A DNA stretch of 64,000 nt from UBA1306 sp964396415. GTDB lineage: Bacteria > Spirochaetota > Spirochaetia > Treponematales > Rectinemataceae. Every line of letters starts with the position of its first letter. Within the stretch, counting starts at the first letter, position 1. The notes below the pieces were generated by a model. It was not told the DNA's origin, did no database searches, and saw only the letters and a list, made by a program, of their open reading frames with translations. Shown piece after piece: positions 16,348 to 25,237 of the stretch. Made by a program: the position numbers and the translations under genes. The stretch lies in assembly GCA_964396415.1 (NCBI GenBank), contig CAYNFM010000003.1, positions 32,225 through 96,224 of the forward strand, written 5' to 3'.

Positions 16348-17394
16348 CTACTTCCCTTCGTCGTCGATAGCGGCAAGGAGATTCTCGCCGATGGCGAGGG
16401 GACCGATCTTCCTGCGATAGAGGTCCCTGTCCGACTCGCGGAAGAGTTCGTCGAAATCGGCCTGGCCCGAAGTATGCACGCCGAGCGATACGGAAAACGG
16501 CGGATCATGCGCCGCTCCCGCCCGCGCGAGCACGATCTCGAGCCTGGACCGCGCTATCTCGGCGTCCTCGGGGCCCGTCGCGGGCATGAGGACCAGGAAC
16601 TCGTCGCCGCCGTAGCGGGCGAGGGAGTCGGCGCCGCGCATCGCGCCTGCCAACGCCGCGCCTACGGCCTTGAGCACCTCGTCGCCCGCGGCGTGGCCGA
16701 AGCTGTCGTTTATCGCCTTGAAGCGGTCGACGTCGGCCAGGACGACCGACAGATCGCCGCCGTAGCGCGCCCGCCTGGCGGCCTCGCGCTCGATCGCCCG
16801 GTCGAGGCCCCTGCGGTTGAGGACGCCCGTGAGGGGGTCCCGCTCGGAGACGCGGCGAGCCTCGGCGAGATAGTAGGCCTTCTCCACCGCGATCGCGGCG
16901 AAATCGGCGATCGTCGAGAGCACGCGCATGTCGTAGGCCGTGAAGGCCTTGCCGTCGAGGCGGTTCAGCAGCTCGATGACGCCGAATACCTTGTCGCCCG
17001 ATCGAAGGGGCACGGCGATTATGGACTCGGTCTTGAATCCGGTGAGCAGGTCGAGGCGGTCGGACCAGCGCGAGTCCTCGGAGGGCCGCTCGATTATGGC
17101 GCTCGCTCCGCGCTGGGCCACCCAACCGGCGACTCCCTCGCCGATCTTGACGCGCATCCCCGTCAGCGCCTCCGCCGCGCGCCCGACGACGCGGGCGAAG
17201 ACCAGATCCCCTCGGATCGAGTCGACGAGGAGGAGGGACCAGTTGAGGGGGCCGAAAAAGCTGCCCACGTGCTCCATGACTCGGTCGAGGACCCCGCGGA
17301 TGCTCCTCTCCGCGACGATGCTCGTGCCGATGGCCGAGAAGACCGAGAGGCGCACGAGGTCATCCATGTCCGTTTCGTTGGCGATATCAGGCAT
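16348..17394 (-). CDS. GAF-GGDEF diguanylate cyclase
   Basis: A 348-residue soluble protein. Residues about 15-165 form a GAF domain (VKIGEGVAGWVAQRG, then IAVPLRSGDKVFGVIELLNR). Residues about 185-345 form a GGDEF domain with DPLTGVLNRRGLD and the intact active-site motif RYGGDEF. RGAD five residues before GGDEF is an RxxD inhibitory site, so product inhibition is expected. It should make c-di-GMP from two GTP in response to a small ligand bound by the GAF domain. A good Shine-Dalgarno (GGAGGCAGG) and a promoter lie upstream. A PilZ c-di-GMP receptor gene is 1.9 kb away. Confidence 0.93.
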   Translation of the reverse strand: MPDIANETDMDDLVRLSVFSAIGTSIVAERSIRGVLDRVMEHVGSFFGPLNWSLLLVDSIRGDLVFARVVGRAAEALTGMRVKIGEGVAGWVAQRGASAIIERPSEDSRWSDRLDLLTGFKTESIIAVPLRSGDKVFGVIELLNRLDGKAFTAYDMRVLSTIADFAAIAVEKAYYLAEARRVSERDPLTGVLNRRGLDRAIEREAARRARYGGDLSVVLADVDRFKAINDSFGHAAGDEVLKAVGAALAGAMRGADSLARYGGDEFLVLMPATGPEDAEIARSRLEIVLARAGAAHDPPFSVSLGVHTSGQADFDELFRESDRDLYRRKIGPLAIGENLLAAIDDEGK

Positions 17395-17411
17395 CCTGCC
17401 TCCGCCCGATC

Positions 17412-17440
17412 ACTATGCCTCGTCCTAAGCCCGGCGGCAA
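17412..17440 (-). promoter_or_regulatory. Promoter of the GGDEF-DUF6941 operon
   Basis: On the minus strand TTGCCG (plus 17435-17440), 17 bases and CATAGT (plus 17412-17417) lie 17 bases before ATG 17394, leaving a short leader that contains GGAGG. Confidence 0.5.
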
Positions 17441-17453
17441 GGTGCGGAGGGCT

Positions 17454-17855
17454 TCATTCGAGCTTGCAGACGCATTCGACCAGAAGTATCTCGACGACGA
17501 CGTAAAAAAGGGCGATAGCCGATTGGATGAGCTTGTGCTTCGCGCCTTTGTCGAAATCCATCTTCAGGAGGCGCTCGGCGAGGTATATCCAGGAATAGAA
17601 TATCGCCGTGCCGGAATAGATGAGGAGGACGTAGGAAATGAAGCAGCCGCGATCGATGCCGGACGCGGCGCGCCCCGGAGCGGGAATCGGAGGCGGCGGG
17701 AACGGGGGCATGCGGGGGAGGGGAAGCTTCCTCTTGGCGAACGCGGCCTCGAACTTCGCCTTTCGAGCGGCATCGAAGGTATAGTACCCATCGATGTACA
17801 GGCTGATGAGTTCGATCCTGGAAAGCTCCTCCGGGTCGCAGGGACCGGCTTCCAT
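17454..17855 (-). CDS. Small membrane protein of unknown function
   Basis: A 133-residue protein with a charged N-terminal half, a Pro-rich stretch (LPRMPPFPPPPIPAPG) and two hydrophobic helices (about 73-92, CFISYVLLIYSGTAIFYSWI, and about 110-130). The N-terminal segment LIDGYYTFDAARKAKF-like pattern recalls a helical adaptor, but no family is recognised. It has a strong Shine-Dalgarno (GGGAGGGAGG) before the ATG, and its upstream region overlaps the divergent DUF445 promoter. Confidence 0.6.
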   Translation of the reverse strand: MEAGPCDPEELSRIELISLYIDGYYTFDAARKAKFEAAFAKRKLPLPRMPPFPPPPIPAPGRAASGIDRGCFISYVLLIYSGTAIFYSWIYLAERLLKMDFDKGAKHKLIQSAIALFYVVVEILLVECVCKLE

Positions 17856-17899
17856 CGCGAAGGCCTCCCTCCCGTGAAGTATCGGTCATTTCGACTCTA

Positions 17900-17928
17900 T
17901 TGTCATTAATCCTTCGCATGGGTATCCT
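17900..17928 (+). promoter_or_regulatory. Promoter that fixes the start of the DUF445 gene
   Basis: TTGTCA (17900-17905), a 17-base spacer and TATCCT (17923-17928) end seven bases before ATG 17936. Earlier in-frame starts (TTG 17900, ATG 17918) fall inside the promoter, so ATG 17936 is preferred. Confidence 0.6.
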
Positions 17929-17935
17929 ACGAGCG

Positions 17936-19240
17936 ATGGGGGATAGGAAGCGTAATCGGCTCGGGAGCATCTTCCTCTTCGCCGCCATTGCCGGACTTCT
18001 CGCGGTCGAGTTCCAGCCCTGGATTCCCCTCGCTTCCGTGGCCCTGCATCGGGGCCTCAGCCTCAAGGGCCTGCTCGAGGCCTTCTTCGAGGCTTCCTTG
18101 GCCGGCGCCTTCGCCGATTGGTTCGCGGTTTCCGCCCTCTTCAAGGATCCCCTGGGCATTCCGCTGCCTCATACCAACATACTCGCGAAGAACAAGGACG
18201 CCATAGCCGACGCCGTGCCGCGCTTCCTCACCGGCTTCGTGAGCCAGGACGCGATACGGGAAGAGCTCGGAAAGATCGATTTCGCGACCAAGGCCGCGGA
18301 GCTGCTGTCCGGCGGCTCCACGCGCGACGAGCTCCATTCCCTATTGAAGTCCCAGGCGGCCGGACTCCTCGCGGCCTACGGAGGCGGCGACGAATCGAAG
18401 GCCGCGGCCCTCCGCCGCTTCGTCGACGAGGCCCTGGCCTTCGCGTCGGAACGTATCGACGCGCCCTCGGGCGCATCGGCCCTCCTCGCCTGGGCGAGGA
18501 GGGAGCGCTTGGACCAAAGGGCGCTGGAGGCCGTCGCCGAGCGCGCGCGCGACGAGATAGGGCGGAACCGCAAGAGGCTCGTGGCCCTCATCACGCCGAT
18601 GATCAAGCGCAACGCCGGTTGGCAGGGTCTCTTCATCGGTTCGGGGACCGTCGAGCGCTTCCTCGCCGGGATCCAGGAAGAGCTCTCCGAGATCAAGGCG
18701 GACAAGACGAGCGAGTTCAGGCTGTACGTCCTTTCATCGATCGCGGCCTACGCCGCCAAGCTCGCTCCGTCGAAGCGCGGTGCGGAGGCGGGCCCGACCG
18801 CCGAGCGCCGAAGCCTGGAAAAGGCTTTCCGGGAGGTCCTGGCGAGCGAGGAATTCCGCGGCGGCTTCGCGCTTTTCGCCTCGCGGCTCCTCGGCCGCCT
18901 GGGCGAGGACCTGTCGGGAGGAGGGGGATGGCTCTTGCCCGCCCTCGGGCGGGCGGAGGAATCCCTGGCCGAGAGGCTCTTGAGCGATGCGAAGCTGCGC
19001 GAGAGGCTCGACTCGCTTGCCGCCTCCTTGATCGGCGGCGTCATAGAGCGCGGGCGCGTCGTCGAGGGAGTAACCGAATATCTCGCCGGCCTCCTCCGCT
19101 CCACCGACGAAGTCAGCTTCGTCGCGCGGATCGAAGAGTCGGTCTGGAACGACCTGCAATACATACGGGTGAACGGCGCGGTAGTGGGCGGACTCGTCGG
19201 CCTGGCGATCGCGGCGATCAAGGCGATCCTGGGAGGCTGA
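17936..19240 (+). CDS. DUF445 family membrane protein
   Basis: A 434-residue protein with an N-terminal hydrophobic segment (GSIFLFAAIAGLLAVEF), a long helical middle and a C-terminal membrane helix (VVGGLVGLAIAAIKAIL). The core motif EASLAGAFADWFAVSALFKDP, with PLPHTNILAKNKDAIADAV after it, is the signature of the DUF445 (YjiN/YheB-type) family, whose biochemical role is unknown. Both ends appear anchored in the membrane. The start at 17936 follows the promoter position. It converges on the PilZ gene with nine bases between stops. Confidence 0.9.
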   Translation: MGDRKRNRLGSIFLFAAIAGLLAVEFQPWIPLASVALHRGLSLKGLLEAFFEASLAGAFADWFAVSALFKDPLGIPLPHTNILAKNKDAIADAVPRFLTGFVSQDAIREELGKIDFATKAAELLSGGSTRDELHSLLKSQAAGLLAAYGGGDESKAAALRRFVDEALAFASERIDAPSGASALLAWARRERLDQRALEAVAERARDEIGRNRKRLVALITPMIKRNAGWQGLFIGSGTVERFLAGIQEELSEIKADKTSEFRLYVLSSIAAYAAKLAPSKRGAEAGPTAERRSLEKAFREVLASEEFRGGFALFASRLLGRLGEDLSGGGGWLLPALGRAEESLAERLLSDAKLRERLDSLAASLIGGVIERGRVVEGVTEYLAGLLRSTDEVSFVARIEESVWNDLQYIRVNGAVVGGLVGLAIAAIKAILGG

Positions 19241-19249
19241 TTCCCCCGC

Positions 19250-20014
19250 CTACGCGTGCTCGAGCAGCGAGTCCATCGACGCCTGGTTGACCCTGAACAC
19301 GAGGGTCTTGAGCTTGGCCTTCCTCGCTTCGTCCAGCGAATTGGGATCGAACATGACGACGTGGATGCTCTCGGGGCCGTCCGTGCCGGCGCGCTTGGCC
19401 ACCACGACGCCCGAAGCCGATAGCCGCTGGCCCTTGATGATCAGCGAAATGTCGCGGAGCACCGCGCCGACCTTGAGGCCGGCGGCGACCTCCAAGCGGA
19501 TCGCCATGCCCGCGGAGCTCAGGTCCGTCAGCTCGGCCCGAAGGGTCGCGCCCTCGTAGTCGACGACGCATTGGGCCGTTCCGGGCGGGCAGAGGGCGCG
19601 GACGAATTTCCGGCGTCCCCGCGCCTCGTTGGCCTCGAGGGTCTTGGCGAGGATCTCGGCGGTTTTGGCCGCGCCGATCTTGAGGATTATGAATCCGCAC
19701 TGGATTCCCACGTCCATCAGGTAGGTCTGGCGGAGCGCCGCGTCGTCGTTGAGGGTGATGACGCCGATTCCGGCGGCGGGAGCTTCGGCCCGGAGCGACC
19801 GAACGAAGGACAGCCAACCTTCCTCGTCCAGCCCGTCGTCGATGTTGACGAAGAGGATGGCGTCGGGGAAGGAGGCGATCGCCTTCCTGAGCTTGGCGTG
19901 GTCCCGCGAGAGGTAGACTTCGAATTCCTGCCTGGCGAGCCCGTCCACGACTTCCGTCAGTACGGGAGGGGGATAGAGAAAGAAGACCTTCTTGCCCAGC
20001 GTTCCGTTTTCCAT
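19250..20014 (-). CDS. PilZ-domain c-di-GMP receptor with receiver-like N-terminus
   Basis: A 254-residue soluble protein. The first 110 residues look like a degenerate receiver fold (KKVFFLYPP, ILFVNIDDGLDEEGWLSF, IGVITLND) without the acidic pocket. Residues about 125-235 form a PilZ domain with the two c-di-GMP-binding motifs: RRKFVR (RxxxR type) and DLSSAGMAI (D/NxSxxG). It should therefore bind c-di-GMP; the output is unknown. The promoter and a weak AAGG lie just upstream, within the 3' end of the DUF4838 gene. Confidence 0.87.
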   Translation of the reverse strand: MENGTLGKKVFFLYPPPVLTEVVDGLARQEFEVYLSRDHAKLRKAIASFPDAILFVNIDDGLDEEGWLSFVRSLRAEAPAAGIGVITLNDDAALRQTYLMDVGIQCGFIILKIGAAKTAEILAKTLEANEARGRRKFVRALCPPGTAQCVVDYEGATLRAELTDLSSAGMAIRLEVAAGLKVGAVLRDISLIIKGQRLSASGVVVAKRAGTDGPESIHVVMFDPNSLDEARKAKLKTLVFRVNQASMDSLLEHA

Positions 20015-20023
20015 CGTTGCCTT

Positions 20024-20052
20024 AACCTAATGCCTGCGGGTCGAGCTCGCAA
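20024..20052 (-). promoter_or_regulatory. Promoter of the PilZ gene inside the DUF4838 3' end
   Basis: On the minus strand TTGCGA (plus 20047-20052), 17 bases and TAGGTT (plus 20024-20029) end nine bases before ATG 20014. Confidence 0.5.
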
Positions 20053-22189
20053 TACCCCTCGCCTCGTATGCGCGCGACAGGGGTCGGGAGGCAAGGAGAG
20101 TCAGCGCCTGCGTATACCAGAGATCCGACAGCCTCCTGAGCCCGCTGCGCGCGTTGGCGCGGCGGATCGCCCTCAACCTGAGATCGTAGAAGACGAGGAT
20201 CAGCAAGCCCATCTCGCGGCGGGCCCTGCGATCCGGCAGGCGTGAGAAGGCTTTCCTCACGGCGCTCGACGCGGAAAGGGCCAGGTTGGCGATATCGGCG
20301 GCCGCGCGCGGATCTCCGGCGGCGAGCTCGTGATAGACGGCGAGCCTGGCGCAATCGAGCTCCAGGAGCGAACCGGATATCGCGTACTCGGCGGCCTCGC
20401 GGGCGACGGCTCTGCCGGCGGCCCCCTCCGAGATCGACTCCCGAGCCTCGGAAAGCATGGATTCCGCGCGGCGCAGGTGGTCGAAGAGCTTCTCGCAGCG
20501 CCCGCGCCTGTAAGCGAGACGCTCCGCTCCGGCGATCCATGGATCGCCCCAGTCGACGGGAGGATCGGATGCATAGCGGGAGGCGGAATCGGGCATATGG
20601 ACGGCGCAGTCGCCTTCGCCTATGTCGAGATCGATCGCCCAGGCCGATTCGAGCTCCCGCCAATACTCGAGCATCGGGGCGGCCGACGGACCGTAGGCGG
20701 CGGAGGCCCATTCCGCGAGCAGGGCTTGCGCGCGCGGGCCCTCGTCTGATCGCGGCCGCGCCGAGGCCGCGAGCCGAGGCAGGAGATATGCGTTGGGCCT
20801 CGGCGCGAGGGGCAGGCGGCCGCCCGTGCACAATAGGCCTATCGCGTCGGCAGCCTCCGCCCTTGCCTCGCCGTCCCCTGCTCCCATGCCGTAGGCGGCA
20901 AGGTCGCCCTCGATGACGGTGGGAAGTGGCGGTACGGCCGTCTTGAAGAGGACGGCGTCCTCCCAGTACTCGAAGATGGCCACTCTCCCCCCGCCCGAGG
21001 CGCGCCAGGCCTTCGCCGTCCTGCGGAAATCGGCGAGGGATGCCGCGTTGAGCGCGTTTGCCCCGTCGTTCAGCGCGGAGCCCCATGAGCGCAGGCGCGG
21101 GGCCCAGAGGAGTTCGAGATTCGGCGGCAGCGTGGGCTCGCTCTCGAGCCGGCCTTCGAGGACTTCGCCTATTCCCTCCGTATCGTGGTAGGCGAGAAAG
21201 GAGAGGGCGGCATCGGGACGGGCGCGCGCCAAGGCGGCGGCGAGGGCGCGCGCGGCTTCGAGGGACTGGGCCGCGGGCGACAGCGACGCGCAGGCGGGGC
21301 AGGAGCACCAGCCGCCTCCCGGCAAGTCGTCGGGCCAGACGTGGAAGACCGAGACTTCAGGATGGGCAGCGGACCGCGCGGCGAAGGCTTCTGAAGCCAG
21401 GGATAGCGCCCTTCCGCTCGAGGGGCAGAAGTTGCGGTCGCTCGCTCGCTCGCCGCCTTCGCTCATGCGAAAGAGTTCGGGCTCGGTCCGGAAGAGCGCG
21501 CGGGGTACGAGGGCCGACAGCCCGTGCCCCCCCAGCTCGAGGACGAGCCCGAGTCGGCGGGCGGCCGCCGCGACTGAGGATCGCAGGGTCTCGTAAAGGC
21601 TCTCCGGGGCGGCGCCCAGGGCGAGGGCGTCGGGGCTGGTGTGGATGAAGATCGAAGAATAGCCGACTCGGGCCGCCCAGAGGAAATACTCCTCCCAGCG
21701 TTCGAGAAAGGCGCCATGGCCGAGAATCAGGGTCGCCGGAACGGACGAGGAATCGGCACGGCGAGAGCTCTCGGCCAAATCGAGGACGGGGCCACGCGGC
21801 AGGCGCTCGCCTTCCTCTCCGGGTTCTACCCAACGAACGCCGAGGGCGTCGAGGAAGGAGTAGGCCCCGCGAAGGAGGGCCCCCCCGTCCTCGCCGTAGA
21901 TCTCCACGCGATTCGGCGCGGCTCTCCACGCGAAGAAAGGCGCGCGACGCCTGCCGCCGGAGGCCGGGAGGACCTGCGCGCCGACAGGCGAATGACCGGC
22001 GTCCAGGACGATCAGGCCTTCGGACGCGTCCGCCTCGTCGACCGGGGAAATTCGGCATCCCATTTTCCCGAGGATCGCGGCCAGCTCGGATGCGGCGAAA
22101 GCCTCGGGAGCATCGGAGTCGAGACCCTCGCCCCGATCGTCGAGGCGGGGCCGAACGAGGCGCCAATTTTCCGAGAAATCGAGTTCCAT
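20027..22189 (-). CDS. DUF4838 (alpha-glucuronidase-like) protein
   Basis: A 720-residue protein. Residues about 25-130 resemble the beta-sandwich domain at the front of GH20/alpha-glucuronidase-like proteins (FAASELAAILGKMG, then GALLRGAYSFLDALGVRWVEPG). Residues about 145-420 match DUF4838, with FHVWPDDLPGGGWCSCPACASL and LSFLAYHDT. The C-terminal third is helical. DUF4838 proteins are thought to act on glycans, but substrates are not established. No signal peptide is visible, so the protein appears cytoplasmic, which is unusual for a polymer-active enzyme and suits an oligosaccharide substrate. A promoter ends six bases before the ATG. It stands apart from the sugar locus. Confidence 0.75.
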   Translation of the reverse strand: MELDFSENWRLVRPRLDDRGEGLDSDAPEAFAASELAAILGKMGCRISPVDEADASEGLIVLDAGHSPVGAQVLPASGGRRRAPFFAWRAAPNRVEIYGEDGGALLRGAYSFLDALGVRWVEPGEEGERLPRGPVLDLAESSRRADSSSVPATLILGHGAFLERWEEYFLWAARVGYSSIFIHTSPDALALGAAPESLYETLRSSVAAAARRLGLVLELGGHGLSALVPRALFRTEPELFRMSEGGERASDRNFCPSSGRALSLASEAFAARSAAHPEVSVFHVWPDDLPGGGWCSCPACASLSPAAQSLEAARALAAALARARPDAALSFLAYHDTEGIGEVLEGRLESEPTLPPNLELLWAPRLRSWGSALNDGANALNAASLADFRRTAKAWRASGGGRVAIFEYWEDAVLFKTAVPPLPTVIEGDLAAYGMGAGDGEARAEAADAIGLLCTGGRLPLAPRPNAYLLPRLAASARPRSDEGPRAQALLAEWASAAYGPSAAPMLEYWRELESAWAIDLDIGEGDCAVHMPDSASRYASDPPVDWGDPWIAGAERLAYRRGRCEKLFDHLRRAESMLSEARESISEGAAGRAVAREAAEYAISGSLLELDCARLAVYHELAAGDPRAAADIANLALSASSAVRKAFSRLPDRRARREMGLLILVFYDLRLRAIRRANARSGLRRLSDLWYTQALTLLASRPLSRAYEARGIASSTRRH

Positions 22190-22195
22190 GCTTCG

Positions 22196-22225
22196 AGACT
22201 ACGCCCGAGGCACGGAACTATTCAA
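22196..22225 (-). promoter_or_regulatory. Promoter of the DUF4838 gene
   Basis: On the minus strand TTGAAT (plus 22220-22225), 18 bases and TAGTCT (plus 22196-22201) end six bases before ATG 22189. Confidence 0.5.
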
Positions 22226-22247
22226 CCGGCAAAGGCCCTTCGCCCCG

Positions 22248-23231
22248 TCAGGCTCCGACGAAGCCCATCGCCGGCTTGACGGCCTCGTCTATGCGCGCAA
22301 GCACATCGGGCGTCAGCTTGGGCAGAAGGTCGATGGCCTTGAGATTCTCCTCGATCTGCTCGACCCGGCTCGCGCCGGTTATGACAGTGCTGACGCGCTC
22401 GTCGCGCGCGCACCAGGCTATGGCGAGCTGGGAGGCGGTCGCGCCGAATTCTCCGGCAAGGGAGGCGAGGTCGCTCGCTGCCTTGACCGATTCGGGCTTG
22501 AGCACCATTTCCTTGAGCCATCCGTAATTGGGGAGGGCGAGACGGGAGGCCGCGGGGATGCCCTTCGCGTACTTGCCCGATAGTATGCCCGAGGCGAGAG
22601 GGCTCCAGGTCGTGAGGCCGAGCCCGATGCCCTCGTAGAGCCTCGCGTATTCCTTCTCGACCTTGTCCCTATCGAGCAGATTGTATTGGGGCTGTTCCAT
22701 CTGGGGCTTGCGCAGGTTGCGCCGATCGGCTATCTCCCATGCCTCCCTGATCTGCTCGGCGCTCCACATCGAGGTACCCCAATAAATGGCCTTGCCCGAA
22801 GCGACGATGTCGCTCATCGTCCACACGACTTCCTCGATGGGCGTCTCGGGATCGGGTCGGTGGCAGAAGGCGAGGTCTATGAAGTCTAGCCCGAAGCGCT
22901 TGAGGGAACCGTCCACCGCCTGGAGGAGATACTTGCGGTTGAGCGTGTTCTTCTGGTTGGGGCCTTCATTGAGGCCCCAGAAGAACTTGCTCGAGACGAT
23001 ATAGCTCTCGCGTCGGAGCCCGAGCTTTCGGAGAGCCGCGCCCATGATCTCCTCCGACTTGCCCGCCGAATAGGATTCGGCGTTATCGAAGAAGTTGACG
23101 CCCCTGTCGTAGGCCGTCTTGAGCATCGCGGCGGCCGAGTCGACATCCACCTGGGGACCGTAGGTAACCCATGAACCTAGGGAGAGCGCGGAGACCTTGA
23201 GCCCCGCGCCGCCCAGTCTTCTGTATTCCAT
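22248..23231 (-). CDS. Aldo/keto reductase, Kv-beta/YghZ-like
   Basis: A 327-residue NADPH-dependent oxidoreductase of the AKR fold. The catalytic tetrad is visible: Asp and Tyr in FFDNAESYSAG, Lys in VSSKFFWG, and His in LAFCHRPDPETP. The motif IVASGKAIYWGTSMWSAEQI and the C-terminal SRVEQIEENLKAI place it with the Kv-channel beta subunit/YghZ group, which reduces aldehydes such as methylglyoxal. Length is normal. A TATTAT box (23238-23243) lies six bases before the ATG. No operon partner is apparent. Confidence 0.92.
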   Translation of the reverse strand: MEYRRLGGAGLKVSALSLGSWVTYGPQVDVDSAAAMLKTAYDRGVNFFDNAESYSAGKSEEIMGAALRKLGLRRESYIVSSKFFWGLNEGPNQKNTLNRKYLLQAVDGSLKRFGLDFIDLAFCHRPDPETPIEEVVWTMSDIVASGKAIYWGTSMWSAEQIREAWEIADRRNLRKPQMEQPQYNLLDRDKVEKEYARLYEGIGLGLTTWSPLASGILSGKYAKGIPAASRLALPNYGWLKEMVLKPESVKAASDLASLAGEFGATASQLAIAWCARDERVSTVITGASRVEQIEENLKAIDLLPKLTPDVLARIDEAVKPAMGFVGA

Positions 23232-23237
23232 TGCTCA

Positions 23238-23243
23238 ATAATA
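23238..23243 (-). promoter_or_regulatory. -10 box of the aldo/keto reductase gene
   Basis: TATTAT on the minus strand is six bases upstream of ATG 23231. No good -35 is seen at 16-18 bases. The position matches the window-wide start-site pattern. Confidence 0.4.
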
Positions 23244-23381
23244 CTGAAACCGAGGCGCGGCGGCATCATAGGGAAATGGAGTCCGCGTCCTCGCGCGCCG
23301 ACGGATTTCATCGTTTGTTCATTGAAAGCCGTTTCTTCCGGCATAGTTGAGGTCTCCCGGCGGCGCTATACTGGGTTTTCC

Positions 23382-24737
23382 ATGGATAGCACCGAAGCGA
23401 TGGGCACGCGGCCCGTGGGCCGCCTCCTGGGGGAATTCAGCATACCCGCGATCGGCGGCCTACTCGTATCCTCGCTGTACAATGTCGTAGACAGGATATT
23501 CATTGGCCAGGGCACGGGAGTCAACGGGATAGCGGCCGTCACCGCGGCCTGGCCGATAATGATCGGCAGCCTCGCCATCGGCGTGCTTTTCCAGACCGGC
23601 GCGAGAACTCTCGCCTCCGTCACGCTCGGCACGGGCGACAAGGCCAAGGCGGAGGAATACGTCTCTCGGGCTACGGGCGCGGCCTTCGTCCTCGCGGCGC
23701 TCGCCTCCGCCGCCATCTGGCTGGCCTCCGAGCCCGTGCTGCGGGCCTTCGGCGCGACGGGGGCCATAATCGCCGAGGCCAAGGCCTATACCGGCTGGAT
23801 TCTCCTGGGCTCGCCCGGACAGGCCGCCGCGATGGCCGCCGGCTCCTCCCTGGCGGCCGAAGGCAGGCCTCAGGCGAGTTTCATGGTACAGTTCGCCGGC
23901 ACTCTCGTAAACGCCGCTCTCGCGCCCATCTTCATCTTCGCCCTGGGGTTGGGCGTCGGCGGGGCAGGTCTCGCGGTCGCCATTTCTTGGACCTTTTCCC
24001 TCGTCCTGACCCTGGTCTACGTATTTCAGAGGAAGAGCGCCCTCAGGCTCAGGCTCCGATTCCTCCTCCCCCGCGTCCGACACGTTACCAGCCTGGCCCA
24101 GGTCGGGATGCCGCTCTTCCTCTTCCAGCTCCTTACCTGCGCGACCTTCGTGGTCGCCAATATGGCGGTCAAGCCCTACGGAGGCGAGCTCGGCCTGGCC
24201 GTCGTAGGGATAATCGTCACGGTCGCCCAGTTCCTCGGCTTCCCCCTCTTCGGCATCATCACCGGCGCCCAGCCGCTTTGGGGCTACAATTACGGAGCCG
24301 GCAAATGGCGCCGGATAGGGCGGATCAGCGGCCTTACCTTCGCCTGGACCCTCGCCTTCGCCGCCCTGTCGGAAATCGCGATGGTCGAAGCGCCCGTATT
24401 TTTCGTGCGCCTCTTTTCCGGCGACGCCTCCCTCGCCGCCCTGGGAGCGAGATCCCTGCGGATATTCGCCTGCGCCTTCATACTCATCCCCCTCGAGCTC
24501 GGCCCGGTCTCCTATTTCCAATCGACGGGCCGGGCCATTCCCGCGGCCACGGCCATGATCCTGCGCTGCTTCACCTTCATCGCAGGAATGATCGTCCTTC
24601 CCCCCATCCTCGGCTTCGACGGAGTGCTCTGGTCGGGTCCGCTCTCGGACGCGCTGACCGGCCTGGTCGGCGTCCTGTACGGCAAGCGCATGTTCGTCGA
24701 GATAAAGAAGAACGTGGCATTCGAGGCCGGGGCGTAG
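23382..24737 (+). CDS. MATE family efflux transporter
   Basis: A 451-residue inner-membrane protein with twelve hydrophobic segments in two halves, as expected for MATE drug/sodium or drug/proton antiporters. The opening GRLLGEFSIPAIGGLLVSSLYNVVDRIFIGQG and the repeat GMPLFLFQLLTCATFVVANMAV are typical. The substrate is unknown. ATG 23382 (MDSTEAMGTRPVG) was chosen because homology starts at PVGRLL and TATACT (23367-23372) lies nine bases upstream. The open frame extends 20 codons further without support. Confidence 0.93.
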   Translation: MDSTEAMGTRPVGRLLGEFSIPAIGGLLVSSLYNVVDRIFIGQGTGVNGIAAVTAAWPIMIGSLAIGVLFQTGARTLASVTLGTGDKAKAEEYVSRATGAAFVLAALASAAIWLASEPVLRAFGATGAIIAEAKAYTGWILLGSPGQAAAMAAGSSLAAEGRPQASFMVQFAGTLVNAALAPIFIFALGLGVGGAGLAVAISWTFSLVLTLVYVFQRKSALRLRLRFLLPRVRHVTSLAQVGMPLFLFQLLTCATFVVANMAVKPYGGELGLAVVGIIVTVAQFLGFPLFGIITGAQPLWGYNYGAGKWRRIGRISGLTFAWTLAFAALSEIAMVEAPVFFVRLFSGDASLAALGARSLRIFACAFILIPLELGPVSYFQSTGRAIPAATAMILRCFTFIAGMIVLPPILGFDGVLWSGPLSDALTGLVGVLYGKRMFVEIKKNVAFEAGA

Positions 24738-24743
24738 TATAAT
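24738..24743 (+). promoter_or_regulatory. Consensus -10 box before the NfeD-like gene
   Basis: TATAAT at the very end of the MATE gene lies 13 bases before ATG 24757. It could give the small gene its own short-leader transcript. Confidence 0.35.
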
Positions 24744-24756
24744 TCGATCGACAGCC

Positions 24757-25083
24757 ATGTCGGCCCTCTATATAGCCATTATCGCCCTGGCCGCGGGCCT
24801 CGCGGTCTTCCTCTCCATCCGCGCGTTGCGCTACCGCGCGGGCGGCGCCTCCCCGAATCCGGAAACCCTCCTCCTGGAGGAAGCGATAATCACCGAGCCC
24901 ATCGCTCCCGGCATGGAAGGAAAGGCCGAGCTGCGCAGACAGGGCTCGAAGCCCCTGCCCCTCCGGGCGAGGGCGATGGATTCGGATCAAGCCTTCGCCC
25001 GCGGCGCCAAGGTGCGCGTGATCGATTATCGCGAGGGCTGCTGCCTTATCGAGAGCGCGGACGAGGAACACTTGGTCAGGTAG
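24757..25083 (+). CDS. Small NfeD-like membrane protein
   Basis: A 108-residue protein with one N-terminal membrane helix (residues about 3-22) and a C-terminal beta domain. The segment AFARGAKVRVIDYREGCCLIE resembles the OB-fold of NfeD proteins (GxxVRVxxxxGxxLxV). NfeD proteins pair with stomatin-like proteins in membrane quality control, but no stomatin gene is present here. It begins 19 bases after the MATE stop. Assignment rests on the short OB-like motif only. Confidence 0.55.
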   Translation: MSALYIAIIALAAGLAVFLSIRALRYRAGGASPNPETLLLEEAIITEPIAPGMEGKAELRRQGSKPLPLRARAMDSDQAFARGAKVRVIDYREGCCLIESADEEHLVR

Positions 25084-25224
25084 GACCGAATCGACGTTCA
25101 TCCTCCATGCGGCTGCCCTCCTCCTTGCCGGGGCCCTTTACGAATCAAGACCATGAAGGGTCGCGCCGGCTCGAGGCTCCGTAATAAGCCGATCGGCGGG
25201 TCTGTGCGAGCGAAGCTTTACGCA

Positions 25225-25230
25225 TATACT
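25225..25230 (+). promoter_or_regulatory. -10 box of the hybrid kinase gene
   Basis: TATACT lies seven bases before ATG 25238; no convincing -35 box is visible. Confidence 0.4.
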
Positions 25231-25237
25231 TAATCGC

